Shown here: positions 1 to 10,549 of the stretch, piece by piece | How positions within the stretch are numbered: position 1 is the first letter of the stretch | Layout: the number at the start of each line of letters is the position of its first letter | Origin: Holothuria scabra | Lineage: Eukaryota > Echinodermata > Holothuroidea > Aspidochirotida > Holothuriidae | Direction: 5' to 3' | DNA: 64,000 bases | Assembly: GCA_037179385.1 (NCBI GenBank) | Contig: CM074195.1 | Coordinates: forward strand, 9,067,787 to 9,131,786 | Position numbers and translations under genes: made by a program | Notes under the pieces: model-generated | Told to the model about the DNA's origin: nothing | What the model saw: only the letters and a program-made list of their open reading frames with translations | Database searches by the model: none

Positions 1-209
1 CCTTATTACTCCAATCGTGTCAGGGAGGAAATGAAGCTAACTACAAGCACACATGATATAGTCACGTTCCACATCTGATTTATTGATTGGAAGTGACAGT
101 TATATAAAAATGCCCAAAAAGTTACGTAAAATTCGGGTTTAGCTAACAGGCCAGTCAGCCACTTGTAAATTGCTTTTCACACAAGTGAAAGCATAGCCCA
201 TTTTAGGGC
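1..209 (-). repeat. Dispersed repeat family A, copy 1 (first half)
   Basis: Read on the minus strand, this matches the plus-strand copies at 3560-3960, 7180-7545 and 40250-40645. Shared landmarks are GCTATGCTTTCA, CCTGTTAGCTA, ACGTAACTTTT and TTCATTTCCTCC, in the same order. The copy is interrupted after 209 by the foldback element and resumes at 1921. It may run past the window start. No coding potential is visible. Confidence 0.75.
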
Positions 210-214
210 AGAGG

Positions 215-1915
215 TTGTTACAACCGATAAAGTAAAAATTAAGCGATAATGTAAAAACGACCGATAATGTAAAAAAAAAATTAACCGATAATGTAAAAAC
301 AACCCATAATGTAAAAAAAAATTACCGATAATGTAAAAAAATCTTTGAACCGATAATGTAAAAAAAAAATTTACCGATAATGTAAAAAAATCTTTGAGCC
401 GATAATGTAAAAAAAATTACCGATAATGTAAAAACTGTTTTAAATAGAGTTTCATATGGTCCTACGTACAGGTGTGTCTGTGTGCGAGCTTGTTTATATA
501 TATATATAGGTCGGCAGGTAAGCTAAAAGGCGGCATATGGGCGGGGGGCGGGGGGACAGGTAGGTTCGTGGGTGGGCGCATGTGTACGTGCGTATGTGAG
601 CATGTAACTTGTGCTAATTTATTGATCTATATAATTGACTATGCTGTGTCTGACGGAAGCTTTCATCGTGGGAGTAACCAGGATATTTTTATTGGGGATG
701 GCCAACTACAGTTAACTAATTTTGGAAAATTAAAATTCCCTAAGATGTAAACTGGTGCTGCTATCATCTGCATCATTAGTATCATTAAAATCTTTCTTTT
801 TGTGCTATTACAATTTTTTCAGAATTCGATAGAGGATATGACCCCCTGGCGTCCCTGTAGGTACAACAATGGCCTATACGTAGTTTATGATTGGGTTCAT
901 TAAATTTGGAGCAGTCGAGCAGTCGTGGCGTTATGAAGGGGACAAGAAAGTGGCGTGACAAGAACAATGTATAACTAAATGGAAAATGCATACATTCTCT
1001 TACATGCAAATGATACACACACATTGACACGCACATGTAAATGACAACTGGGGCAAACTGGTGTGATAGATGACTTTGGTGACCTTTTGTTTTGAATTTG
1101 ACAGGTGTGATATTAAATAGCGTGTACCCCGAGATCATATACTGAGCTATCTCTCCGATCAGACCAGTAAGCTGCTTTCTGGTCAGACATTGATTTCTTG
1201 GCGTTTCTTCCGGGCTGCATTTTCTTGAGCGACACGTGAGAATTCATAAACCATGTGTAGGCCATTGACATAACCAGAGGGAGGCCAGGGGATAATGCAC
1301 CCAATCGAAATCTGGAAAAAATATTTTGTAATGGTGCAGAAAGAATGACTTCAAACGATGCTAATGATGCGAATGATATTAACACCAGATTACATCTTAA
1401 GGTACTTAAATATTCGAAAATTCACCCTGACGGTGAATCAGGCCCCGTAGTTGGCTACCTCCAATAAAAAGTCTTTGCTGCTACCGTGATTAAGGTTAAG
1501 GCTACACTCAGACACAACATAGTCAATTACATAGGCCGATAAATTCACACAGGGTTACATGCGCACATACGCACGCACACGTACGCACTCACAAACCTAT
1601 TTCTATCTATTTGCTTTCCCGCCCTGTCCGCCTGCCTTCTGCCAGCTTATTTGCCTACCTACATAATCTCTCACACGTACATACCTATTGATAGGACCAT
1701 ATGAAACCCTCGTTAGAACAGTTTTTAAATTATCGGTAATTTTTTTAACATTATTGGTTTAAAGATTTTGCTACATAATCGGTTAATTTTTTTACATTAT
1801 CGGTTCATAGATTTTTTTACATTATCGGTAATTTTTTTTACATTATTGGTTGTTTTTACATTATCGGTAATTTTGTTTTACATTATCTGTTAATTTTTAC
1901 ATTATCGGTTGTAAC
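215..1915. mobile_element. TU/Foldback-like element with array-type terminal inverted repeats
   Basis: The ends are inverted copies (TTGTTACAACCGATAA on the left, GTTACAACCGATAATG on the right read inward). The outer part of each arm is a tandem array of CCGATAATGTAAAAA-type units with short variable spacers, about ten units on the left (219-440) and eight on the right (1727-1912). The inverted similarity runs further inward through GGACCATATGAAA to about 655 and 1507, giving arms of 400-440 bp around an 850-bp core. AGAGG flanks both ends (210-214 and 1916-1920) as a target-site duplication. Family A sequence continues across the insertion. Sea urchin TU elements are known for outer inverted domains made of short tandem repeats, which this resembles. 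No transposase is visible, so it is probably non-autonomous. Confidence 0.8.
1113..1311 (-). CDS. Terminal exon of an unrecognised protein, inside the foldback element
   Basis: A strong acceptor (polypyrimidine tract then CCAG, ending at 1312) opens an exon of 199 nt. It encodes 65 residues up to a TAA at 1113-1115. The reading frame needs two bases from an upstream exon. The peptide begins FRLGALSPGLPLVMSMAYTW, a plausible membrane-spanning stretch, followed by a basic, polar tail (KKMQPGRNAKKS, then DQKAAYWSDRR). I do not recognise the family. No matching upstream exon was found between the inverted repeats, so this is either a captured gene fragment or an element-encoded exon whose partners have been lost. 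A chance ORF next to a good acceptor cannot be excluded. Confidence 0.4.
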
Positions 1916-2020
1916 AGAGGTCATTTATACAAACTCGGTTACACCCTACACTGCCTTTGATCTACTGGATGTCTATATATTGTTTTCTCAAGAAGCAACG
2001 CCACGGCATGGGAAATTCTC
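1916..2020 (-). repeat. Dispersed repeat family A, copy 1 (second half)
   Basis: On the minus strand this reads TAGACATCCAGTAGATCAAAG and then GGCAGTGTAGGGTGTAAC, matching the segment of other family A copies that lies just upstream of the part found at 1-209. The five bases AGAGG (1916-1920) repeat those at 210-214, as expected of a target-site duplication. The outer edge near 2020 is uncertain. Confidence 0.75.
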
Positions 2021-3156
2021 ACAAATGCAACTCGAGAGTCACATATTTGTATCTACTGAAAAACGTCCATTAATAACGCAAACGCTTTGTGATGCAAATG
2101 TGGATTTCTTGCTCATCAGTGACAATTTCCCCTCCATTCTTGATATATTACAGGAAATGTTTTTTTTTTTTTTTGACAAAATTTCAGCACCTAAGTGATT
2201 ACACTCGCATGCGTGCATTCAATAACTCACTCAATACAATCTGTTTGTTCTCCCAACACTTTCATATGGACAGCCATCACCTGTTGCAGAGTCCTAAGAG
2301 AATATCATATCCCCTTTTTATGATTAGCTAGTTTCAACATCGTTTCTCTAGCCTTTCAGTTCCAGGAGCATGGAACATCTGAAAATGGCGATATGGACAT
2401 ACGGTAACGGCTGAAAGTGTCATTTCCAGCAATCTAGAGACTTTTTTGACAAAAAATTTCCCCTGGCGGGAGGCTCCGCGCGAACCAGTGACAGCGCTCC
2501 GGCGTCAGTTGCCTCCCAGCGACTCTCACTCTTAAACAAAGGCCCGTTCTTGGTCTTAACTTACGGCACGGCCTCGCATACCAACTAGTGGTAGCTTTAC
2601 AGTTTTTCTGATAGACCTATAATCATAAAATTTTGCAATCTCATTTGCAATCTGGCCATCTTTTTTATTGACGTAAGAACTTTATTGCATACGAAAGCTT
2701 AAAATGAAGAACGCTTCAATTGCACTTACAAGCATGCAATGCCATTTCCGGTGGTTCGGGTCCCGATTTATCCAATGTTTTCAGTACGCAAACCATATAT
2801 TTGCACACGTTGGAAAATCTCGGGTTCTTTCCAATCAGATATCCAATAAAAATCACAAAAATTGGATCGAAATCCGATCCTTATGAGTTGCAGTGTTACG
2901 TCGGTTTTAGTCCTTACAGACTTTTGGAAGCTCCAAGGCAACTTAAGGTAACGATTCGCTTTCGATATTATTAAGTCCATTCGAGAGTCACTTACTAAAT
3001 CCATCGTTACTTCAGAGCGTCAAAAGTCTAAAACCGTTGAAGACCAATGGTTTACATTAAAAATGCTGAAACCCGTCATACTTAAATCAGTTTTTAAGGA
3101 AAAGATGTGGTTGCCAATTACGATACTCCAACACTGATTCATTACTCCAAATAGAT
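2021..3156. other. Intergenic; no gene seen
   Basis: No exon with convincing splice sites and no recognisable protein was found on either strand. A 16-17 nt T run lies near 2159-2175, and a short GC-rich patch near 2460-2530 contrasts with the AT-rich surroundings. Short ORFs here lack coding character. Confidence 0.5.
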
Positions 3157-3332
<176 letters not shown>

Positions 3333-3559
3333 TAGATTAGTAAGTATTAACGCTTCAACTTATGCCTTCTGTCAATCAAGCGGCAATCACGGCTTTTGTC
3401 CAGTTAAAGGGCACTTGATTGTTATCCCTACTGAATTGCTTTTATGTAGCAGCATGCACAACAGCAGCAGGTTCAACCGGGAGGGGGGGGCGTCAATCCT
3501 AGGGAGGGGGCAGGGGGGAAATCAACCCACCACTGGAAATACTGGGGGAATAATATCTT

Positions 3560-3960
3560 TTTGCATGCCGCAACATAGACACCCAAGTAAATCAAAGGCG
3601 GTGTGGGGTGTAACTGGTTTCTGAATTTGTTACATGTTCTCTGCTTTCAATGAGCTATGCTTTCATTGTGTTCACAGTTCGTGAAAAGCAACCAACACAT
3701 GCTTGACTGGCCTGATAGCTAGCCTCACATGTTACGTATCTTTTCGTGTATTTTAAGAAATCTGTTACTGTCATTAATTAATCAAATGTGAAACCTGACT
3801 ATATCAACCATGAGTTTAGTGAGCTTTATTTCCTCCTTGAAGCAGGAAGAGAAGAAAGATGTAACAAAAAGTGAGAAGAAACGTTTCATCATGTGCATCC
3901 ACCTCTATAACTCGGGCAGATTAAAAAGTATCAAGCAGAATAAACAAAATAAAACATTGT
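3560..3960 (+). repeat. Dispersed repeat family A, copy 2
   Basis: It shares ordered blocks with the copies at 7180 and 40250: CAACATAGACACCCAAGTAA, ATCAAAGGCGGTGTGGGGTG, GAGCTATGCTTTCATTGTGT, TTTCGTGTATTTT, GTGTAACAAAAAGT-type sequence and CGTTTCATCATGTG. The segment spanning the point where copy 1 is interrupted (near 3645) is continuous here, so this is an uninterrupted paralogue. Confidence 0.75.
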
Positions 3961-4200
3961 GGTGGCCAGATGACTTTGGGGTTTTTAGAAATCGTCCTCT
4001 TGAACCTATTTGAAACCAATAGTACTGTATTTAATGTTTTATTTATCTATATTTTGCGTATATGCGGGTCGATGTGAGTATATATGCGTGTTTGCCTGTG
4101 TGTGTATAGTGGGTGTGCTCTTTCGTTCGTGTAGGTGGATTCCTTGTAGACAAGTCCTGTAATTCCAATCTTAGTTTCCGGCTGTTGGACATTTTTATTA

Positions 4201-4335
4201 CCCCAATCCACGAGCTACAGTATATCTACTTCCCTAGGTTCAATCCGGCCTTTGATTCGAACCCGTGATCTTCCGAGTGAGAGTTGAAGGCCCTACCAGC
4301 TTAGCCATGACACTGACTCCCCACGTAGATTGGGG
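4201..4335 (-). repeat. tRNA-derived SINE fragment
   Basis: On the minus strand, 4312-4251 reads as a tRNA-like promoter: an A-box-like TGGCTAAGCTGGTAGGG and a B box GGTTCGAATC about 35 nt later. Sequence beyond the B box is not tRNA-like, and no complete cloverleaf is evident. This points to a SINE head, not a tRNA gene. CCCCAATC and GATTGGGG sit at the two edges as an inverted pair. Confidence 0.6.
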
Positions 4336-5970
4336 ATTGAAAGAGAATTGTAAATGGTTCGAATGGCGATTGCGGTACAATAGAAGCCACACAAGATGTT
4401 ACCTTAGTTCAGATTGCATTTTACGGCTAAGTTTCTAACAAACTGGTTAAAGCAAACTGGTTCAGGGCCTTCCTCCCGTTTGTGGATCTCAGCTTGTTTT
4501 CAATACTCAATTGCTTAAGATGAGCACCAAGCACAATACCATTGATTCCATTTTTAAAGTCTTCGGTCAATTAGAACATACAGTAAGTGTTTATTTGGGA
4601 TCAAACTACCCATAATTCACTGAAGGGTAAGATCACGTTTCACTTACATATCAAACTGTCATCAAATGACAACCTCAATGCTTGCATGAACAACCAATTG
4701 ATATGGAAAGCATCTCTTGACAAGAAAATATTGGCACAAGAAAATTTTTCGAAAAGTAGACCGATGACTTATGTGTTACATGTATTTAAGTGGGCTTGGA
4801 AAAGATTTTTCACGAGGACTGCATTTCCCCATTTTAAAGGGTTCGTTGGAGCAACCAAAGTTCCGAAAAATAACGAGGATTTGAGGAAAGGGAGGTAGAA
4901 CCAAAACAGAGGACTGGAAATTCTGGGAAAAACATTTAGAAACTTCAAACGCGTTTTTATGTTATTTAGCTCCCTCCGCCATCAAAGTTATGTAAAACAT
5001 CAAGCAGAGTAAATGCCGTCGGAAACAGCAACGTTTCCTTATGTGTTTACCTTTACAACGTGGAAAAATTTCCCGACGAAGGAGTGGGGAGCATGCTATT
5101 GTTTCTTTCATTCACAACCATGATGAATGAATGTTTTCTTTTCATCGCTATTGTCTTTCTGCTTAAGTGAAAAAATATTATAACAACGGTGACTGAATGT
5201 TGTATACTTATTTTCAACATTTACGCCAATATACATTTATTTTTTCCATTTTGCTAATAGACGAATACGAACAGTGAAGTGATGGTCTTATTTAGTCCGA
5301 CGTAACTGGGGCCCATCTGCTTTAATCTTTCATTTTTTTTTTTTTTTTTTTTGCTTACCTGTATCATGGATGGATGTACACTAAAATACCTCTTCATTAC
5401 CTAATTTTTGTTGAATAATAGGTTTAAAAGTAGCATGTATGCAACAAAGATAAGACGTATTAAGGTTGCTGGACCCCACAAATGGCAGATGTAGCTAATT
5501 GTTCCGATTCATCTATAGCAAACCCAATATATTGTGCTCATGGATCTCTCGGTATAAACTACAAGCTTGTGTACATTCCTTGAATTAATTCCTTTGACAG
5601 AAAAAAATTCCCAGACTCTCCCTTTTTAACCCCGTTGCAATACCCTTTTCCTAACTCAAGATACCCCACTTTCAAGTTACGTTTCATAGAAAATACTTCA
5701 AATTTTTCAACAAAGCCAGAGAAAGCAATGTGATAAGGACACACTGTGTCAGATTCTTCTTATTTTAGTCCACAATTCGATGTCCCGTCTTTTCCTTGGA
5801 AATCGATACCGTTGGAAAGTTAAATTTTTTTACCTGTAGGTCTATCATTAACCTAAATGATAATGCAGAAAATAGCAAGCTGTGTGCTTGTTGTAGGGGA
5901 AACAATGTTAAAAAAAATGACTGCAATGTCAAATTAATGTGCCGCGATAGCATCACAAATTTCCCAAAAT
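4336..5970. other. Intergenic; no convincing gene
   Basis: A 103-codon open frame at 4587-4898 (plus) starts with TTG, matches no family I know and has no supporting splice sites, so it is not called. A T run of about 20 lies at 5333-5352. Short ORFs at 5559-5978 overlap on both strands and look random. Confidence 0.45.
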
Positions 5971-6038
5971 TCACTTAATTTCAAAAAACATTGCATTTCT
6001 TAAAATTAGTACCTTTGGATCTGAAATACAGTTTGCAC
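5971..6038 (-). CDS. Possible terminal exon following the CUB-like exon
   Basis: A very good acceptor (TTTTCTCTCAACAG, ending at 6039) opens a frame that takes the single leftover G from the exon at 6244-6651. It continues as ANCISDPK followed by 13 further residues, to a TGA at 5971. The join is in phase and the intron would be about 205 bp. A donor-like GTACTA just after DPK offers an alternative short exon. There is no homology support; the call rests on the acceptor, phase and proximity. Confidence 0.3.
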
Positions 6039-6243
6039 CTGTTGAGAGAAAACAACAATACGTTATATTTTTCATTCATTTTTTTTTTTGGTTTCCGGAA
6101 AATCCCTTTAATGCAGTCCCTCGCATTTTAAAATATCAGAAGTCTAGAATAATCTGAGTCGAATTTTGTATTTTCGGACCATCTTCTTACCAGGGGTATT
6201 ATCCATATGAAAAAATTCCATTTATTTTGTAAAATTCACTTAC

Positions 6244-6651
6244 CGTTCTCAAAAAATATGATTCGCACCGTAAAACTATTTCCGTCAGCTGGCGCAGATC
6301 CAACAAAATTGACCCTTACACTTGTAGCACCACTCATACTTTGTATGGGCGCTTCGGTGGTGGGTGTACACCAGTCATCATAACTCCCCATGAATAATGC
6401 TGTTGCATCTCCATTAAAAAACACAGACAGCAAATCTGCCGCATGGGAAGCACCATCGGGGTCAATAACTACACTTATTGCTGGCGATGCAGGGGGAGTG
6501 GTCATAGTAAACTCCCAATTACAATCCGTACTTGCGTCATAGCTATCGACGTTAATGACGATTTCTTGACAGGCGCTGGATGGGGTAGACCAGTCCAGTG
6601 ACACGGAAGTACTAGTGCATTCTGTGATATCATATGGATTTTCAGTTGGAC
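6244..6651 (-). CDS. Exon encoding a CUB-like extracellular domain
   Basis: A 408-nt exon is bounded by a strong acceptor (CTTTTCAG, ending at 6652) and a consensus donor (GTAAGT, from 6243). Both boundaries are phase 1, the symmetric arrangement typical of shuffled extracellular domains. Its roughly 136 residues hold four cysteines, an N-terminal TECTSTSVSLDW region, a CNWEF motif at the position of the conserved CxW of CUB domains, an AADLLSVFFNG stretch like the 'D.L.I.DG' strand, a Cys (DDWC), and a closing SVRVNFVGSAPADGNSFTVR segment like the C-terminal 'V.F.SD....GF' of CUB folds. CUB domains mediate protein or glycan binding outside the cell. The parent protein cannot be named. No signal-peptide exon was found upstream; a weak candidate near 7000-7030 was not called. 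Confidence 0.6.
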
Positions 6652-7179
6652 CTGAAAAGTGAAAGGTCATGTTGAAGATAAATACTATGTCGGGGCAAAA
6701 TAAAACCAAGCTAATATGATACTTTAAAATAAATTCAAAGCCTACAGAGTTCAAAATTCCCTGGTCCAAAATGAAGGAAAAATGACGAACTAACACAAGC
6801 CATAACAACCATCCCGAACAGTTCCAACAGACGATTTCGAAATTTATATTTGCGCATGCGTTCGTGAACTTTCTGCTCAGGTCAGTTATTAACAAAACAT
6901 TTGTGCGACTGCACCGGCCACAAATTGCATATTGGTTTTTCCTGTGTTTACATTTCGCCATCAGCTTAAACACAAATTACAGTTTTACCTCTTGACCTTT
7001 GACCTATTGCGCAATACTGCTCCATGAAGAAACTTCAAACTGGTCTATTCTCCTAGCCTGCTCACGTAAAGGACAAGAGAACTCGCCCGAACTTGAAGCA
7101 GTGTAATAGACGGTTCTGTATTATGAATGGCTTTTGGGAGTCATGTGACAACACTTTTTTCTCTTCAAATGTCAGATTT
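6652..7179. other. Probable intron or upstream region of the CUB-like gene; nothing else seen
   Basis: A minus-strand open frame runs through the CUB exon acceptor up to 6973, but the part upstream of the acceptor is low-quality, intron-like sequence. No repeat family was recognised here. Confidence 0.35.
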
Positions 7180-7545
7180 ATGGTGTGACGTCGCTTCTTG
7201 ACAAAGCAACATAGACACCCCAGTACATCAAAGGCGGTGTAACTAATATCTGAGTTTGTTACATGATCTATGGCCTCAAATGAGCTATGCTTTCATTGTG
7301 TTCACACTGCGTGGAAAGCAACAAACACAGGCTGACTGACCTGTTAGCTAACCCCAAATGTAACGTAACTTTTTGTGTATTGAAATATGTCCTTTACTGT
7401 CAATCAATAAGCAGAAACTTGGACTAATCAAGTCTGCATGTAATGGGCTTCTTTTCCTTCCTGAAGCGATAAGAGTTAACCAGGCAGAGAAGAAGGGTGT
7501 AACAAAAAGTAATAGGGAACGTTTCATAATGTTACTAAAAGTAAC
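7180..7545 (+). repeat. Dispersed repeat family A, copy 3
   Basis: It contains the ordered family A blocks: CAACATAGACACCCCAGTAC, ATCAAAGGCGGTGTAACT, GAGCTATGCTTTCATTGTGT, CTGACCTGTTAGCTAACC, TACTGTCAATCAATAAGC and GTGTAACAAAAAGTAATAGG. The junction where the foldback element sits in copy 1 is intact here. Confidence 0.75.
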
Positions 7546-7675
7546 TGCTTGGTGGATATGGCCATACATATGCCTAACTGAAGTCCTAAAGTATGATGGA
7601 AGATACTTTGAAGAGAAAAAAGATCAAATCTGTCACATTAGCGGTTGCTCCAAAATAAGTATGAGGCAACTGCTC

Positions 7676-7900
7676 TCGACCTTTAAGCTCCTCCCACAGC
7701 TTTCTAAAACTCATCCGCATCCAGACTCAACCTGGACTTCATTGCTTCAGGGTGAGTATACGAAACCCATTATGTAATCAAAACACACTCAGTACACATG
7801 CTGTGAAACATGAGCTACAGCACTCTGCATTTTTTAACTTGCTGTCAATCAAAGAGATGTGCCAATTTACAAAAATTGCAGTTTGGTTTTAGAGTTGGCC
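7676..7900 (+). repeat. Dispersed repeat family C, copy 1
   Basis: It is similar to 57731-57955 and more weakly to 44105-44290. Shared blocks are TTGCTTCAGG(A/G)TGAGTATA, TATGTAATCAAAACAC, CACTCTGCATT and GCTGTCAATCAAAGAG, in the same order and orientation. Confidence 0.65.
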
Positions 7901-8414
7901 GCATTTAAGCTCAGTTTCCATTGCCTTTTGAATTTCTCCATGCGGTGAGTGAATTAGATTCATCGCATGGTAGGTGTAACGTAGGAAAAACAGAAACGAA
8001 AACTTCATATTTAGCAAAAAAAAAAGACTAAGGCTGTGCATTTGGTAGCCATTTTGAAATGAGAATCGTTTAAAAGCATTTATAAAATGGTTTTAAAACA
8101 TCAAAAGTCCCTACCTTGAATGGAGAGCAAAAACTAAAGTGTAGTACGTACAGTTAGCTGAGTAGTATTTTACGACCGACGTGATAAATGTCCATTTTTT
8201 GCCCGGCAGTGGGCGTTACTAATCAACAATTTATAAAGAGCTTTCACTTACGTCACAATCCCGCCCCTTACGACGGACAAAAACTAGTGTAGTTCGCTGC
8301 GATTTGAAAACTTTTGAACTCAAAAGGTTTTACCCGAAAGGGTTCCAAAGGAAATTTTTAGCTGAGAAGTGAAACATTTTCTGCCCCTTCTCTTCATGCC
8401 TTGTCCTCTGGCAG

Positions 8415-8640
8415 GAAAATTAATTTATTGTAATTATTTCGTAACGTCACAACGAACGAAAGTTTTATCGGACTACACGTATCCGATAAAAGCTGCATGC
8501 AGATGTGACGTCCAGAAAATTTTACGAATTTTCAAATAGATCTCTGATGTGAACCATACATATTTCCACTGGATGGCAAAGATTGGTTGGAAAGAATTTA
8601 ATAACAACTTACACAAAGTGGATTCGAATCGTATTTGAAT
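8415..8640. repeat. Diverged MITE family B, copy 1
   Basis: It shares structure with 43840-44005: a stem of TTTTATCGGA and TCCGATAAAAGCTG between two GACGTC/ACGTCAC sites, then a TATTT..C..ATGGCAAA..TTGGTTGG block. The ends are too diverged to place exactly. Confidence 0.5.
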
Positions 8641-9222
8641 CCGTTTTAGTTTGACCGCGACTAAAGAATAGCTGTATCATTCGTGTAAATGTCAACCAAA
8701 ATTCAGTAACCTGTACTGTAATTAGGAAAAAGACTATCATTGTAACATATGTTTTGTCTGGGAATTGCTATAGTTACCCCCTGTTTTAGATTCCATATAT
8801 AGAAATACTTAAAGGTCTAAACAATAAGTCATTGCTCGTGTATAATATAATCTCGTAAAATAAGTTTTAAAAGTAGAGTCCACCGTTATGTCTGCTGAAC
8901 TACAAAGTAACAACTATTGTAGACCCGGTGACCCTGCGACGCACTACTGCGTTTTGTACGCGTTCAAGAGATTTGTATTGTGCCTTGCATCACTTCAAAA
9001 GTCGACTTCTCTGGCAAAATTAGCTTGGTGAATGGCGTATTTCCCAGTAGTTAATAATAAAAACCGAAATACAAATGGTCTTACCGGTTTCATTGTGCCT
9101 CTATTTTCTTTGCAACACAGGATATCAACTCAGTCAGCCAACCGAAACCAATTTTACAAATAATTTAATTTGCTCCTCACAAACAAATTGTACAATTGCA
9201 CCTTAAAATAGACCAAATTCTC
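8641..9222. other. Intergenic; nothing recognised
   Basis: AT-rich sequence between repeat B and the left TTAA of the large element. No ORF or structured repeat of note. Confidence 0.5.
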
Positions 9223-9226
9223 TTAA

Positions 9227-9243
9227 AGGGACTCTATCGCGTA
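9227..9243 (+). repeat. Left terminal inverted repeat of the Kolobok-like element
   Basis: AGGGACTCTATCGCGTA directly follows the TTAA at 9223-9226. It is the exact reverse complement of 25063-25079. Similarity drops sharply beyond 17 bp. Confidence 0.92.
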
Positions 9244-10343
9244 GACATATGAGTTGAGGGCGCTTTAATTTTAAAGGTTTCCGGTGTCACCGTAAACTCA
9301 CGTGACCTTTTTGACAACCACCTGATACGAATACACACAGTAAACTGCAGGCGCGGCCTGGATCCGGATAAACTACCAGTATTTCCACTTTTTGAAATCT
9401 ACTTAGAGTACCGTAAATTTCAAAAAATGGCAACGATTAAGGGAAACGTTTCGTTCGAATCACTTTTGCCATTATTTGTACATATTCAATAAGGTTTATC
9501 TCATTTATCAGGATTCTTGGAAATTTTGAGACTACTTTTGGAGAAATTGGTAATTGATTTGTAGAAACACTATATGATACAGTGCTGCATTGCAACAGTG
9601 CTGCATTGCAACGATGCTGTGCGCTCGTTGAAATTATTCGACCCTAGAACATTTACTGCCAAAAGGCAGGATTCTTGAACAAGTGAAAACATGGAACACA
9701 ACAGAAACAGAAAACGAGCGTATCCTGGGACGTAAGTAGGCCCGAGTGGAGGTCGTCCCTTGCTTTATGGGCCTGACAAAAAGAGCAGCGACCGTGAACG
9801 ACGCCAGCAGAAGGATGAGCCGTAACGTTAGGCCTAGGCCTAGGCCTAGGTTTTTTGAAGTGGTGTTACGTTAATTGGCAATTACGGCGGGAACATCATG
9901 CAACGAATGTAGACGTGTTTTCAAAAGATTTCAGCAACGCTGATTTCGTAGAAGATCTGCTTGCAGACCATAGCAAAAGGTAAAGTGTGCTGATTAATAG
10001 CTTTTCTGATCAGACCATGTTTGGGCCCCTAGCCTAAATCCCATGAAAGCTTGTCTGCAAATACATAGGCCTAACGCTGCGTGTAACGATGTAACACTAA
10101 CAATTACTACTGTACAGGCGCCCATTATAATGTTGTATACACCACACGTAGCCTATAACATAGCCTATAGGCCTACAACATCGTACAGTCGTACTGGTCG
10201 TATAGGGCCTAAGGGGCCCCAGACACGGTAGCCTGTGCCAAATCACAGTTTACTTATCTGCTCAAAGATATGTTATTCATTATACAGCTGTCTGAGGCCG
10301 AGAAGAGATTTATAGTACCAAATTTTGATATTTAGGCCTAAGG

Positions 10344-10549
10344 CAGGGGTTCTCAAGTGGCAGCTCTGGGGGCCATATGCTGTCTGCGATGACTATGCAT
10401 GCCAATACAAGCCCAGGGAAGATTTGAGGAGCCCATTTTTACTGTATATGGTATTTGTATGGTATTACCACCAATTTTGCCTGGGCCTACTACTATAGTA
10501 CAAACTCACACAAAAGTGGCCCTCGGTCAAAAACACTTGAGAACCCCAG
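10344..10549. mobile_element. Possible hAT-like MITE
   Basis: It opens with CAGGGGTTCTCAAGTG and closes with CACTTGAGAACCCCAG, an inverted pair of about 16 bp with one mismatch near the tip. CAGGGGTTCTCAA is a familiar hAT-type terminus. The eight bases on each side match only partly, so a target-site duplication is not established. It lies in the long third intron region of the transposase gene. Confidence 0.5.

Noticed and set aside
219..1912. CRISPR-like reading of the repeated CCGATAATG units
   Set aside because: Spacers are only a few bases of A/T and the arrays are inverted copies at the ends of an element in a eukaryotic genome.
4587..4898. 103-codon open frame
   Set aside because: No ATG at its start, no splice sites and no recognisable motif; length is compatible with chance in this much sequence.
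6990..7030. Candidate upstream exon for the CUB-like gene
   Set aside because: A short ATG frame ends at a weak GTAAAA donor in the right phase, but it has no signal peptide and no other support.
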